From contig NZ_MSJM01000002.1 of assembly GCF_001921845.1 (NCBI RefSeq), forward strand, positions 248,001 to 312,000: 64,000 nucleotides of DNA, read 5' to 3'. Below, piece after piece: positions 34,940-44,704 of the stretch. Below the pieces are notes generated by a model. It was not told where the DNA came from and ran no database searches. It saw only the letters and a program-made list of their open reading frames with translations. Made by a program: the position numbers and the translations under genes. The DNA is from Streptococcus cuniculi (GTDB lineage: Bacteria > Bacillota > Bacilli > Lactobacillales > Streptococcaceae). Positions within the stretch are counted from its first letter, which is position 1, and each line of letters opens with the position of its first letter.

Positions 34940-35305
34940 ATGGCTTGGAAATTCGATAACAACTTCCCAATCTATATACAGATTGCCAATACCATTAAGT
35001 TGCAAATTGTGACGCACCAACTCAATTCTGGAGATAAACTCCCGACCGTGCGTGATTTAGCAGAAATTGCTGGGGTCAATCCCAATACCGTTCAACGGGC
35101 CTTGTCTGATCTCGAAAGCGAAGGATTTGTTTATTCAGTCCGCACAACAGGACGCTTCGTGACAGATAATCTCGACCTGATTCAGCAGACCCGGGTCAGT
35201 TTGGCCAAAGACGAGTTAGAGAACTTTGTGACCAATATGTTAGACCTGGGATTTGAGCAAGAAGAGCTCGTTCAGCAATTGGAAAATTATCTACAAGGAG
35301 AATAG
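34940..35305 (+). CDS. GntR family regulator, YtrA type
   Basis: A 121-residue regulator: winged HTH (residues 10-75, IYIQIANTIKLQIVTHQL, then LPTVRDLAEIAGVNPNTVQRAL) plus a short C-terminal dimerisation helix, the mark of the YtrA subfamily, which nearly always precedes and represses an ABC transporter. ATG at 34940 has GGAG six bases upstream; an upstream frame start has none. Three bases separate it from the ATPase gene. Confidence 0.93.
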   Translation: MAWKFDNNFPIYIQIANTIKLQIVTHQLNSGDKLPTVRDLAEIAGVNPNTVQRALSDLESEGFVYSVRTTGRFVTDNLDLIQQTRVSLAKDELENFVTNMLDLGFEQEELVQQLENYLQGE

Positions 35306-35308
35306 GAT

Positions 35309-36016
35309 ATGGAAAAGAATTTTACCCTCGTTGAAATCCAGCAAGTATCAAAAGCATACGGCGGATTGGTAGCCTTAAATAATATCAATCTCAAACTGTC
35401 AGCTGGAAAAATTATCGGTCTCTTGGGACCAAATGGCTCTGGTAAGACGACCTTAATCAAATTGCTCAACGGTCTACTCCAACCCGAATACGGTCAAATT
35501 TTAATCAACGGTCGCAGACCATCTCCTGAAACCAAGCAAATCGTGTCTTATCTACCCGATACGACTTACTTGGATGAACACATGCGAATCACCGAAGCCA
35601 TTGATTTCTTCAAGGATTTCTACGCTGATTTCGATGAGGCACGTGCGCTTCACCTGCTTCAAGACCTCAACATTGAGCTCAACAGTCGCATCAAGCACTT
35701 ATCAAAAGGAAACAAGGAAAAAGTTCAGTTGATTTTGGTCATGAGCCGGCAAGCCCTCCTCTATATCCTCGATGAACCGATTGGTAGTGTGGACCCTGCT
35801 GCCCGTGACTATATCTTGCGAACCATCATCAACAACTATTCTCCAACCTCTTCTGTCTTGATTTCAACCCACTTGATTTCAGATGTCGAACAGATTCTCG
35901 ATGAAGTCATCTTCCTCCAGTACGGCAGTGTCATTCGCCACAGTGATGTCGATGATTTGCGCATCGAAAGCGGAGAATCCATTGACGAACTTTTCCGCCG
36001 TGAGTTTAAGGCTTAG
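35309..36016 (+). CDS. ABC transporter ATP-binding protein
   Basis: A 235-residue ATPase: Walker A GPNGSGKTT (about residues 39-47), signature LSKGNKEKVQLILVMS (a variant of LSGGQ, as in YtrB/EcsA-like exporters), Walker B LLYILDEPIGSVDP and switch histidine STHLIS. Works with the permease encoded next; likely an exporter induced by cell-wall-active compounds, as known for YtrA-linked systems. Drug or lipid substrate is unknown. Confidence 0.93.
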   Translation: MEKNFTLVEIQQVSKAYGGLVALNNINLKLSAGKIIGLLGPNGSGKTTLIKLLNGLLQPEYGQILINGRRPSPETKQIVSYLPDTTYLDEHMRITEAIDFFKDFYADFDEARALHLLQDLNIELNSRIKHLSKGNKEKVQLILVMSRQALLYILDEPIGSVDPAARDYILRTIINNYSPTSSVLISTHLISDVEQILDEVIFLQYGSVIRHSDVDDLRIESGESIDELFRREFKA

Positions 36017-36030
36017 TAAAGGAGATGACT

Positions 36031-36867
36031 ATGTTTGGAAAGTTATTAAAATATGAATTTAAGGCAGTCGGCAAATGGTATCTTGGCCTCTATGCCGCAG
36101 CTGGACTACTCTCTGTCATTATTGGTTTGTGGATTCAAAATATCATGAGTAGGGCAAGTATTGAAGGCATCTCTAATTATTCAAATGGCTATCAGTTTGC
36201 ACAAAGTGTAGAGGCTATCTTCTTTGTAGCGATTATGGTTGGTCTTGCTCTTATTATCGCAGGTCTCTTCCTCTCAACCTTCTTTCTCATTGTCAATCGT
36301 TTCCGTAAAAACGTCTACGGCCGTCAGGGCTACTTGACCATGACCCTTCCTGTCACCAATCACCAGATTATCCTTAGTAAGTTGACTGCAGGCTTTGTTT
36401 GGAGTTGTTTATCGTCGATTGCAACTGTCCTCTGCCTCTTCATTATTACCTTTATCGCCGTCGTTCCCAATACAGAGTTATCAATGGGTGAGGTATTTCT
36501 TGCGATAAACGAAGCCTTTAAAGAATTGACAGGTCTCAACTTCTTCATTTATTATGGGTTCCTCCTCATGATTAGTACCGTTCACTCAATTCTCTTAATT
36601 TACTTTGCGATTTCACTCGGCCAACTCTTCAAGGACCACCGTACCTTGCTTGCTGTTGTCTTCTATTTTGGGATAAACTTTGTAGAAGGTATTCTCACAT
36701 CCATTCTCCTTGCAACATCCGGCACTTTCTCTACTCTAGGGAATATCTATAATGGCGGAACCTTTGACGCCTATTATATTTACTCTCTAATCCTTAGTAT
36801 TCTCCTAGCAAGCGGCTACTACTTCGGTACCCACTACATCATGACAAAAAAATTGAATCTTCAATAA
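36031..36867 (+). CDS. ABC transporter permease
   Basis: A 278-residue membrane protein with about six helices (near residues 15-35, 60-90, 115-140, 165-185, 200-225, 245-270), the partner of the ATPase above. ATG at 36031 is preferred to that at 36025, because the RBS AAAGGAG ends directly against the first. Third gene of the gntR operon, followed by a strong terminator. Confidence 0.88.
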   Translation: MFGKLLKYEFKAVGKWYLGLYAAAGLLSVIIGLWIQNIMSRASIEGISNYSNGYQFAQSVEAIFFVAIMVGLALIIAGLFLSTFFLIVNRFRKNVYGRQGYLTMTLPVTNHQIILSKLTAGFVWSCLSSIATVLCLFIITFIAVVPNTELSMGEVFLAINEAFKELTGLNFFIYYGFLLMISTVHSILLIYFAISLGQLFKDHRTLLAVVFYFGINFVEGILTSILLATSGTFSTLGNIYNGGTFDAYYIYSLILSILLASGYYFGTHYIMTKKLNLQ

Positions 36868-36871
36868 TCAC

Positions 36872-36910
36872 AAAAATCTCTGAAACACGATTGTTTCAGA
36901 GATTTTTTAG
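36872..36910. terminator. Bidirectional terminator
   Basis: AAAAATCTCTGAAACA pairs with TGTTTCAGAGATTTTT around CGAT, between the convergent ABC permease and pullulanase genes. Confidence 0.9.
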
Positions 36911-36920
36911 TAAGAACGCA

Positions 36921-39900
36921 TTACTCGCTCTTCTTATTTTTTCTAACCATGGCTAGTCCTGCTGCAAGCGATAGAATACCTAGCCAGAAGCCTGCCGTTG
37001 AGAACTCGCTACCTGTTTTTGGTAAGCCTTTCCGATTCTTTCTTACTGGCGCTCTTGGCTCATCTTGCGACTGTGACTGGTCACTCACCTTTGGTGGCTC
37101 TGATCCAGAACTTGGCGGTGGTGTTTTCTGATCATCCGTCTTAGAAGTAAGGGTGACAGGAACAACCAACTCGTCCCTACTATTATCAGGATAGGTCACA
37201 ATAACTGAAATACCATATTCACCTGCCTTAGTGGGTAACTCTGTACCCGGGGCAAGCTGAACTGTTCCTTGACCCATCTCTGCTACTGCCCCTATAATGT
37301 CTTCTGCTGTTAACTCACCTTCTGGTTTCGTCACATGAGAAACCGTCGGGCTGGTCTTATCCGCATCAGACTTCGCAATAATCTTAACTGGGACTTCAAG
37401 CTCATCAGTACTATTATCTGGATAAGTCACCATGACTGGAACAGTATGTTCGCCCACTATGCTTGGCAACTGCGTGCCGTCTTTGAGAGTAACTGTACCG
37501 TTGCCCTTATCTTTGACTGCGCCTGTGACGTCAGCCACCGTCAACTCGCCCTCTTTTCTTTCTACTGTATCAGCAGTCGGAGTGGTCTTATCCGCATCTG
37601 TCTGTGGTGTTGGTTGCGGATTGTCTGGTGTGTCTGATGGAGCTGGAACTTCTTGGTAGACATAGGTCACAATCAAAGTAGTATTTCCTACCACCCGACC
37701 AGCCGTAGGTGCTGATGAGACTAAATGACTATGTTCATCTACCTCTCCAACCTTGTAAGTTCCTGCTGGAGCTAATTTGTAAGTTTTTCCATCGTAGCCC
37801 ACAATCGTCTGTGTTTTGTGCTTAGATTCCTCCGCATTATAGGCAGTATCGACCGCTGCATTATAGTGAACAAGGGCATTGTCTTTCAATATGCGATCGT
37901 TGATGTCGCGATATTCAATAATCACCGAACCTTTGACCATCTTGTCTCCACTCGGTGGTGTCTGCGCATCTTCTTTTGCAATCCGTAAAACCGTTGCAGT
38001 CAGTGGCGCAAGGGTCAAGCTGTTTTCGGTGAGCTGGACCCCCTCTGGCGTTTTAATCGCTTCTGTACCTGCTTGTTTTCCATCTGCTAGTACGGCTGCA
38101 TTCTTCAGAGATTGTTCAACTGTGAACTGGCGCTCCTTGGTATCGGCATTGACAAAGACCAGATAGACATCACCATTGCTTGCGACAGTCTGGTAGCCCA
38201 AAACAAGGTCTTCTTTTTCAACACCGTCTTTGCCTGCTGTCGTCAGCAAGGTCACGCGTTTGTCAACTTCTTCTTTAGAGGCTAATTTGAAAGCATCTGT
38301 GGATTTACGCAGAGCCACCAAGCCTGCCGTATAGGCACGGCTTTTTGTATGTTCAGGATAGGCTGCGCTGTCTGTCGCCTTGCTCCAGTCAAAATGATTG
38401 ACCGCATCACTCGAATCATAGGAATCATGGATAAAATACGGATAGTCAAATGGACTACCATCTTCATTGGTCAACAGATGAGACTTGTTCGGCACCTTAT
38501 CGTTTGAGACGGGCGTGCGATAGTCTGGGTGGCGGAATTGCTTGGTCCGACCGTATTCTTGACCCGAATGGATAAATGGTGTCCCTTGAGAAGTCAAAAT
38601 CATGAGGTTCCCCAGACGGAGACGACGATGAATCTCCTTTTCATTTTCTGGCTTGCCAGGGTCTTTTTTAATCGACTGGGCGATGATGTCTGCTAATGGC
38701 AAATTATCATGAGCTGCGATGTACTGGACGACATCACCTGGATCATCTGCTACAAAGTTTGTTGGCTGCGCCTTGATATTGCGGAAAACTTTTTCAATAT
38801 CCTGTTTTCCATTGGTGATAAAGGCAGGTGTGCCTTCATTTGGATAGCCTGATTTCAGCGTATTGCGAATATCATCTGAAAATACCGCCGCAGAATCGGT
38901 GGAGGCCATCCAAGACTGATCCGCTGGCTGAACAGGTTTGTTTTCATCACCTGAGTAGGTCGCCCAACCTTCTCCTAGCATCACGAGATTGGGATTGAGC
39001 TTTCTTGCTTCATCGTAAGCCTTTTGAATGGTTTCGGCATCATGGTCCCCCATCAAGTCAAAGCGGAAGCCATCCACCTTGTATTCGTCAGTCAAATACT
39101 TGATAGAGTCCACCAAAACCCGACGGCTCATATGGTGCGTTGTTCCCAAACGACCGCCACCGTAGCTGGTTCGCGGAGTACCATCTGCGTCCATAAAATG
39201 ATAATAATTGGGCTCTAAATCTTCGAAAAGATCCGTTTTCGCTGTGTGGTTATAGACGACATCCAAGATGACCCCCATACCACGCTTGTGAATTTCATTG
39301 ACCAGCTCCTTAAATTCTGCGATGCGCGCACTCGGATTGGTCGGATCGCTCGAATACATACCTGTTAGGGAGAAATAATTCTGCGGGTCATAGCCCCAGT
39401 TATAGTTGCTGTTGCTAGAAGCGTACTCGTCCATCCGCTCTGCATTTTTGAGTTCATTGACATAGTAATAACTAAGGACAGGCAGCAACTGAATATGGGT
39501 CACACCCAACTCTTTTAGATAATCCAGTTTCTCCACAAAAGCTGAGAAGGTTCCAAACTGTGCCTTCAAGTCATTTGCAATCGCCTGATCAGACGTAAAA
39601 TCACGGACATGGGCTTCGTAAATCACCGCATCTTTCCGATCTTTAAAGCCTGGAATCCTAGCATAAGTCAAGTCTTTTGGTCCGACTTCTGCCGGGTCTA
39701 CAAAGGCTGCTTTAGCTACTTTATAAGAGGGGTCTGTCTCTGCCAAATCGCTGTTCCAGGCAGCTAAAGACTTGGCATACGGATCCAAGGTTAAGACAGA
39801 TTGATCACCCCGCTTGATTTCGTAGTGGTAATAGTAGCCACGGTAGTCCCTAATCCCCAAGTCACTATCTGCTGTCAAGTCTGCATGCCAGGTTCCTTTT

Positions 39901-41360
39901 TCCCCTTTGGTCATGGCAACTCTGCCAATCACCTTCTCTTGATTTTCTTTATCATAGACCACTAGTGACACCTGATCTGCACTTGGTGACCATAGGGTCA
40001 CGGCAACTTTTTGACCATTTTCTGTCACACAGGCCCCCAGCTCACCATCATATTGATACAGGCTATCTTTCAACTGCCAATTCATACCTGTCTTAAATTG
40101 CTCACTTCCATAACTTACTGTATAAGGAGATTGCTCCCCACCAAACTCTCCTTGAATCATGACTTTTTTCGCAGCTTCATCCAAGACAATATCCTTGATT
40201 TCTACAGGTTGATTGTCCTTATTTTTCACCTGTATGTTCTTTAACAGCTCTTCTTTTGTAGCATTTTCCAAAGTGGTAAAGGTTGCTTCAATTTCAGTTG
40301 GACTAATCTGTTGTGCTCCTGTCAATCGAATGTTATTGACAAAATAAGGATTGGTATAAATCGTAGGATCGGCATCTCTCACGAAAAGCTGGCGATGTTT
40401 TTTCAGATCTGTAAAACGGTAATCATTTGGCTGGATCTTCACATCATCGCCTGACTTGCTCTCATCTAGTAACAAAAAGCCGATTGATTTAGCCACATCA
40501 GTCAATTTGACATCAACATAGGCTCCATACTTGCCCTGCTTATCAAAATCAACCCCATCAGGCCAATTCGTCGTAGGCTGTTCCACATCTCCCCACAACC
40601 ACAAGGACTTGCGGTCATAGTTGTTGTCTGAACGCAGATAATTGATCCGCACCATGCCTTCAGCGATTGGCTCATAGGTATAGGAGTTATATTTTTCATC
40701 AAACCAGACCTCGTTCATCTTAGGACTAATCAACTCCACGCTCTTATCTTCTGTCAGATTACGACCTGCTATGTCATTGATTAAGAAGCTGATTTTTTCC
40801 CGTTTTGTTGCAGATAAGGGCACATCCAGATAATAGCCGTACTCATCTTGCTTCGCTTCTGAAAACTTAGTGGCTCCCACGGGCCAGGCACCATTCTGAC
40901 TAGAGGGTTTCTCCACATCATCCCAAGTCCACAAGCCAATATTAGCAAGGTTATCCGAAGGCAGTTTTTTGAAGTGCAGACGGATAGAGCCTTCTTTGAT
41001 TTCATCCACTTTCCCTACAGTTGCTGACCGAAATACAGAGGCTGTCGCTTCCGTATCAGCTTGTCCTGTCGCCTTGTCCGAATCGGCTGGCTCTGATGCA
41101 CTAGCTTGACTGGTTTCCCCAAGACTCTTATCTGGTGTTTCCTGACTGTCTTCTGTCTGCTCCTTGTCTTTTATCCCATCTTCTTTTGGTGTTGCAGAAT
41201 CCACCTGCACCTTTGCTATATCTGAACTTGCCTCTTCTGCTTGGACCATCATATTACCCACGACACAAAAACTCGCTGATAACAGGACCGAGGCAGTACC
41301 ATATGTTAACGTACGCAAGCTAAAGTGCTGGCGCTCCTTGCCAACTGTTTCTTTTTTCAT
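36921..41360 (-). CDS. pulA: Cell-wall-anchored type I pullulanase
   Basis: Splits alpha-1,6 links of glycogen, pullulan and starch outside the cell. 1479 residues: secretion signal with a degenerate YSIRK-like motif (FSLRTLTYGTASV, 1-41), two CBM41 glycan-binding modules (about 110-215 and 225-335, GLWTWDDVEKP and LWLWGDVEQP), CBM48, and a GH13 barrel with YNWGYDP, nucleophile GFRFDLMG, acid GEGW and AAHDN. Then a MucBP-like module, two Rib-type repeats (DADKTTPTAD / DADKTSPTVS) and the sortase signal LPKTG at residue 1446 with a hydrophobic and basic tail. Resembles SpuA/PulA; host-glycogen binding virulence role is known for those. Confidence 0.95.
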   Translation of the reverse strand: MKKETVGKERQHFSLRTLTYGTASVLLSASFCVVGNMMVQAEEASSDIAKVQVDSATPKEDGIKDKEQTEDSQETPDKSLGETSQASASEPADSDKATGQADTEATASVFRSATVGKVDEIKEGSIRLHFKKLPSDNLANIGLWTWDDVEKPSSQNGAWPVGATKFSEAKQDEYGYYLDVPLSATKREKISFLINDIAGRNLTEDKSVELISPKMNEVWFDEKYNSYTYEPIAEGMVRINYLRSDNNYDRKSLWLWGDVEQPTTNWPDGVDFDKQGKYGAYVDVKLTDVAKSIGFLLLDESKSGDDVKIQPNDYRFTDLKKHRQLFVRDADPTIYTNPYFVNNIRLTGAQQISPTEIEATFTTLENATKEELLKNIQVKNKDNQPVEIKDIVLDEAAKKVMIQGEFGGEQSPYTVSYGSEQFKTGMNWQLKDSLYQYDGELGACVTENGQKVAVTLWSPSADQVSLVVYDKENQEKVIGRVAMTKGEKGTWHADLTADSDLGIRDYRGYYYHYEIKRGDQSVLTLDPYAKSLAAWNSDLAETDPSYKVAKAAFVDPAEVGPKDLTYARIPGFKDRKDAVIYEAHVRDFTSDQAIANDLKAQFGTFSAFVEKLDYLKELGVTHIQLLPVLSYYYVNELKNAERMDEYASSNSNYNWGYDPQNYFSLTGMYSSDPTNPSARIAEFKELVNEIHKRGMGVILDVVYNHTAKTDLFEDLEPNYYHFMDADGTPRTSYGGGRLGTTHHMSRRVLVDSIKYLTDEYKVDGFRFDLMGDHDAETIQKAYDEARKLNPNLVMLGEGWATYSGDENKPVQPADQSWMASTDSAAVFSDDIRNTLKSGYPNEGTPAFITNGKQDIEKVFRNIKAQPTNFVADDPGDVVQYIAAHDNLPLADIIAQSIKKDPGKPENEKEIHRRLRLGNLMILTSQGTPFIHSGQEYGRTKQFRHPDYRTPVSNDKVPNKSHLLTNEDGSPFDYPYFIHDSYDSSDAVNHFDWSKATDSAAYPEHTKSRAYTAGLVALRKSTDAFKLASKEEVDKRVTLLTTAGKDGVEKEDLVLGYQTVASNGDVYLVFVNADTKERQFTVEQSLKNAAVLADGKQAGTEAIKTPEGVQLTENSLTLAPLTATVLRIAKEDAQTPPSGDKMVKGSVIIEYRDINDRILKDNALVHYNAAVDTAYNAEESKHKTQTIVGYDGKTYKLAPAGTYKVGEVDEHSHLVSSAPTAGRVVGNTTLIVTYVYQEVPAPSDTPDNPQPTPQTDADKTTPTADTVERKEGELTVADVTGAVKDKGNGTVTLKDGTQLPSIVGEHTVPVMVTYPDNSTDELEVPVKIIAKSDADKTSPTVSHVTKPEGELTAEDIIGAVAEMGQGTVQLAPGTELPTKAGEYGISVIVTYPDNSRDELVVPVTLTSKTDDQKTPPPSSGSEPPKVSDQSQSQDEPRAPVRKNRKGLPKTGSEFSTAGFWLGILSLAAGLAMVRKNKKSE

Positions 41361-41388
41361 TCAGAATCCTCCTAGAAATGAATTAAAC

Positions 41389-41448
41389 GCAAACGTTTGC
41401 TTTACTCATTCAGTATATCCCCTCCCCATCACGATGTAAAGGCTTTCA
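41389..41448 (-). promoter_or_regulatory. pulA promoter with cre-like site and MalR-like operator
   Basis: Minus strand: -35 TTTACA (41440-41435), 17-base spacer, -10 TATACT (41417-41412). TGAAAGCCTTTACA (41448-41435) overlaps the -35 and differs from a CcpA cre by one central base. The perfect palindrome GCAAACGTTTGC (41400-41389), just after the start of transcription, matches the maltose regulator MalR site of S. pneumoniae. Confidence 0.72.
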
Positions 41449-41486
41449 CAGTAATTTGTAGATATTCTTTACATCTGATACAGAAA

Positions 41487-41516
41487 AACATCACGAGCTG
41501 GGCTTGTCGTGATGTT
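41487..41516 (-). terminator. Terminator of the adenosine deaminase gene
   Basis: Perfect 10-bp stem AACATCACGA / TCGTGATGTT, followed on the minus strand by TTTTCTG. Confidence 0.85.
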
Positions 41517-41529
41517 CTGCTGATTTTAG

Positions 41530-42543
41530 TTAGTTTTGATAGGCGTGTTCCAATTTTTTCAAGAGCTTCTCTTTTTCTGTTTCACTTGTGAAACTAGCTC
41601 GAATGGCGTTCTGGTTAAAGCGATAAAAGTCTGCCTTACTGGTTCCAAAATGCTGGACAAACAGGGCATATTCTTTGGTCAAATTGGTGTTTGATACCGT
41701 GCGATTATCCGTGTTAATCGTGATATTGGCACCCAAATCATAGAGAGCCTGATAAGGGAAGTCTGCCAAGGTTGGAGCTGCTCCCGTCTGCAAGTTGCTG
41801 GTCAGACACATCTCAATCGTTGTACCAGATTGGATAACTTCCTCCATCGTTTTACGGTCTTTCAATAGAGCCGTGCCATGACCAATCCGAGAAATACCGA
41901 GTTGGATGGCATGCGCGACATTGGCGACACAGCCACATTCTCCTGCGTGAAAGGTTAGGGGTAAGCCTAGGGCTTGCGTTTCTTTGATTGCCTCTTCCAA
42001 TGCCTGCGTCGGAAAATCTGCTTCATTTCCTGCAAAGTCAAATCCTGCCAGACCCTTTTGGACTAGGCTTACAACTTCTGCAAAAATATCCTGAGTTTGT
42101 TCTGGTGGAGTTTGCTTCAAGCCGCAGACCAAGACTTTAGCGACAATTCCAAATTCGGCTTCTGCTTCCTTGATGCCTTCCAAAACGGCTTCAACAGTCT
42201 CTAAGGCAGTTAAGCCTTGGTCCATGGACAACTCCGGTGCAAAGCGAATTTCCATATAGAGGACATTTTCTTGTGCTGCTTGCGCTGCAACATCATAGGC
42301 AGCAAGTCGAAGAGCTTCCTTGGTCTGGAGCAAGGGGCGAATCACATCAAACACAGTCAGATAATCCAGCAAAGATTCCGTCTGCTCTGGTGCTGTCACT
42401 AGCGTCCGTAGTTCCTCATCATGAAGAGGCAAAGAAATCTGGGCCATCCCTGCCAACTGTCGAATAGTCCCCAGAGATAAGGAACCATCCAAATGGCAAT
42501 GAAGCTCTGTTTTCGCTAATGTCTGGAGAATTTTTTCCTGCAT
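41530..42543 (-). CDS. add: Adenosine deaminase
   Basis: Deaminates adenosine to inosine for purine salvage; cytoplasmic zinc enzyme. 337 residues. Zinc ligands in [12 protein letters not shown] (HxH, about residues 16-18), the third histidine in LTFHAGECG with the catalytic glutamate, and [11 protein letters not shown] with the aspartate are present. Single gene; TATGAT -10 lies about 35 bases upstream. Works with punA and deoD encoded at 56-58 kb. Confidence 0.96.
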   Translation of the reverse strand: MQEKILQTLAKTELHCHLDGSLSLGTIRQLAGMAQISLPLHDEELRTLVTAPEQTESLLDYLTVFDVIRPLLQTKEALRLAAYDVAAQAAQENVLYMEIRFAPELSMDQGLTALETVEAVLEGIKEAEAEFGIVAKVLVCGLKQTPPEQTQDIFAEVVSLVQKGLAGFDFAGNEADFPTQALEEAIKETQALGLPLTFHAGECGCVANVAHAIQLGISRIGHGTALLKDRKTMEEVIQSGTTIEMCLTSNLQTGAAPTLADFPYQALYDLGANITINTDNRTVSNTNLTKEYALFVQHFGTSKADFYRFNQNAIRASFTSETEKEKLLKKLEHAYQN

Positions 42544-42665
42544 TTGTCACCTCTTCGTTCGTTTATTGTTATCCATCATACCATATTTAGACTAAATTTC
42601 AATAAAAACGGAGAAAAAACAGAATATTTTCATAAAAAACAACTACAGCTGTAAAGAAAAACAAA

Positions 42666-42686
42666 AAGGCTCCACTAGGGAACCTT
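42666..42686 (-). terminator. Terminator of the tmRNA / tRNA-Ser unit
   Basis: AAGGTTCC and GGAGCCTT form a stem with one mismatch, followed by TTTGTTTTTC on the minus strand. Confidence 0.7.
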
Positions 42687-42693
42687 GTAAAAC

Positions 42694-42780
42694 GGAAGAC
42701 ATGGGATTCGAACCCACGCACGCTGTTACACGCCTACCGCGTTTCCAACACGGCCTCTTAAGCCTCTTGAGTAATCTTCC
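42694..42780 (-). tRNA. tRNA-Ser (GGA anticodon)
   Basis: 87 bases with the long variable arm of class II tRNAs. The acceptor ends GGAAGAT / ATCTTCC pair, the T-loop is GGTTCGAATCC, and the anticodon stem-loop CCGTG-TTGGAAA-CGCGG gives anticodon GGA, reading UCC/UCU serine codons. CCA is not encoded. It lies ten bases downstream of the tmRNA gene and is probably co-transcribed with it. Confidence 0.95.
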
Positions 42781-42790
42781 ATAATCTTCA

Positions 42791-43135
42791 TGGAGCCGGT
42801 GGGAGTCGAACCCACGTCCAAACACCTGCTAACTTATTCGTCTACAACCATAGGTTATGTCTTGATTTAACTGGGAGACGGCACATAACTCAAGCCCCAT
42901 CCAAGCGATTCAGTCCATCTCTTTTAGAACTTACTGACACAATTCTAACGTAGCTTGCTCATTTAAGACCAGACAGCAGACACAAGCAATCCGCTACTAG
43001 TCACGCAGGCAGGTTATTAAGCTGCTAATGCGTAAGAATTTGTATTTTTTGCAGTTATATTTAACTGGCGTTTTACATCCGCTAGATGAGTTGCAGAACA
43101 AGCCTCATAATGCCTGTCGAATCCGTAACGACCCC
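42791..43135 (-). ncRNA. ssrA: Transfer-messenger RNA (tmRNA)
   Basis: Rescues stalled ribosomes together with SmpB. About 345 bases: 5' end GGGGTCGTTACGGATTCGAC and 3' end GGTTCGACTCCCACCGGCTC-CA form the tRNA-like domain, with encoded CCA. The reading frame encodes the degradation tag AKNTNSYALAA followed by TAA, the standard streptococcal tag. A TATACT -10 box lies about 25 bases upstream of the 5' end. Confidence 0.97.
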
Positions 43136-43237
43136 TTCATCAGAGTACCATATTAGTATACCAAATTAGAAAAAAAATAGCAACAGATTTTGGTTTTCTA
43201 TTTTCAGAAATGCAACAATGTATGGTAAAATAGTAGC

Positions 43238-43831
43238 ATGTATAAATTTTGGCAAAAAACTTTTCAGATTCTCAGTATTCTCACACTCATTGCTAGTGTC
43301 TTTCTCGTCATCTGGCTCTATAAAATTGGAATTTTAAACGATCAAAATATCCTAGCCGATACCATTAAGGGCCATGGAGCATTTGGAAGTCTCACCTATG
43401 TTTTCATTCAAATCATTCAAGTAGTCTTCCCGATTATCCCTGGTGGTGTAACGACCGTTGTCGGCTTTTTGGTCTTCGGACATTGGTGGGGCTTCGTTGT
43501 CAATTATGTTGGGATTTCTATCGGCAGCATCATCCTGTTTTGGCTGGCCCGAACATACGGCAAGGCCTTCTGTCTGCTCTTTATGACTGAAGAAACCTTT
43601 TACAAGTATGAAAGTAAGATTGACAATAAGAAAAGCTATGAAATCTTCTTCATCCTCTGCATGCTGTCTCCTGTGTCGCCTGCTGATATTGTCGTAATGA
43701 TTACTGGTTTGACCAGCATGAGTTACCGCAAGTTCACCACCATTATTCTCCTATGTCGTCCCATTTCCATTGTGGCCTACAGCTTCTTTTGGATTTATGG
43801 GGGACAGTGGCTACAACATTTTATCAAATAA
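43238..43831 (+). CDS. TVP38/TMEM64 family membrane protein
   Basis: A 197-residue protein of the DedA/SNARE-associated (VTT) superfamily with about five helices. The family core GVTTVVGFLVFGHWWGFVVNYVG and the G-rich SIGSIILFWLARTYG are visible. Members are thought to move or flip membrane lipids. Monocistronic, facing convergently into the DUF59 gene with a shared terminator. Confidence 0.85.
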   Translation: MYKFWQKTFQILSILTLIASVFLVIWLYKIGILNDQNILADTIKGHGAFGSLTYVFIQIIQVVFPIIPGGVTTVVGFLVFGHWWGFVVNYVGISIGSIILFWLARTYGKAFCLLFMTEETFYKYESKIDNKKSYEIFFILCMLSPVSPADIVVMITGLTSMSYRKFTTIILLCRPISIVAYSFFWIYGGQWLQHFIK

Positions 43832-43866
43832 AAAGACTTCGTTAGAAACTATTCTGACGAAGTTTT
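43832..43866. terminator. Bidirectional terminator
   Basis: AAAAGACTTCGT..AGAA / TTCT..ACGAAGTTTT stem with one mismatch and flanking A and T runs, between two convergent genes. Confidence 0.8.
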
Positions 43867-43871
43867 GTTTT

Positions 43872-44195
43872 TTACTTAATTCCTAGAGCAATGCGCGCAT
43901 AGCGACTCATTTTTTGGACTGTCCAAGCTGGTGACCAAACTAGACGGACGTCTACCTCTGTCACTTCTGGAACGGTACTAAGCACGTCATAAATCTGATC
44001 GGTAATCAAATCAGCCAGCGGGCAACCCATAGTGGTTAAGGTCATATCAATCTCTGTTTTGCCATCCATGAAGCGGATTTCGTAAATCAAGCCAAGATTG
44101 ATAATGTCAATTCCTAATTCAGGATCAATGACTTCTTCTAAGGCATGAAAAATCCGTTCCTGAATTTCTTTTACTTGTTCTTCTGTATAAGCCAT
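43872..44195 (-). CDS. DUF59/MIP18 family iron-sulfur assembly factor
   Basis: A 107-residue cytoplasmic protein of the SufT/MIP18 family: EVIDPELGIDIINLGLIYEI (residues 18-37) and MTLTTMGCPLADLITDQI with the conserved cysteine. Probably helps maturation of Fe-S proteins. GGAG lies 10 bases upstream of the ATG, but no promoter is visible between it and rpoD, so it is probably expressed by read-through from rpoD across the hairpin array. Confidence 0.88.
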   Translation of the reverse strand: MAYTEEQVKEIQERIFHALEEVIDPELGIDIINLGLIYEIRFMDGKTEIDMTLTTMGCPLADLITDQIYDVLSTVPEVTEVDVRLVWSPAWTVQKMSRYARIALGIK

Positions 44196-44233
44196 TGATA
44201 GTGTCTCCTACTCTTGTATTTTCTGTCAGATAA

Positions 44234-44702
44234 CGCTGATACTGACTAGCACGCTATCGTGTTTCTAGGTGGGCGCTGATACTGACTAGCCAGGGCCTGC
44301 TCTTCTGTTTCTAGGCAGGCGTTAAAACGGTTCCCCAAAACTGCCCGCTTTCATGTTTTCAGGCGGGCGTTAAAAACCTCCACTGGAATGGACCCGCTTT
44401 CCAATTTCTGGGCGGGCGTTAAAACGGTTCCCCAAAACTGCCCGCTTTCCAGTTTTCGGGCAGGCGTTAGAAAAGTCCCCCGGACTGGACCGCTTTCGTA
44501 TTTCTAGGTGGGCGCTGATACTGACTAGTCAGGGCCTGCTCTTCTGTTTCTAGGCAGGCGTTAAAACGGTTCCCCCGGACTAGCCCGCTTTCGTGTTTTC
44601 AAGCGGGCGCTGATACTGACTAGCCAGGGCCTGCTCTTCTGTTTCTAGGCAGGCGTTAAAACGGTTCCCCCGGACTGGACCGCTTTCGTGTTTTCAAGCG
44701 GG
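44234..44702 (-). repeat. Array of ten 40-49-bp hairpin-forming units between rpoD and the DUF59 gene
   Basis: Units start at 44234, 44274, 44320, 44368, 44417, 44465, 44513, 44559, 44608 and 44654 (lengths 40, 46, 48, 49, 48, 48, 46, 49, 46, 49). Two types are mixed: one begins CGCTGATACTGACTAG (units 1, 2, 7, 9), the other CGTTAAAACGGTTCCCC or a variant. Every unit ends in a roughly 24-base segment that in most copies is a stem-loop: CCTGC/GCAGG in units 2, 7, 9 and CCCGC/GCGGG in units 3, 4, 8. The whole stretch from 44196 to 44730 has no gene. Not a CRISPR: the spacers are themselves repeated and no cas genes are near. Confidence 0.85.
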
Positions 44703-44704
44703 CG

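Noticed and set aside
42643-42825. 60-residue minus-strand frame over the tRNA
   Set aside because: It overlaps the tRNA-Ser and tmRNA ends, so coding is implausible.
44234-44702. CRISPR array
   Set aside because: Unit spacing looks regular, but the between-hairpin parts are themselves copies of one another, stems vary, and no cas gene is near.
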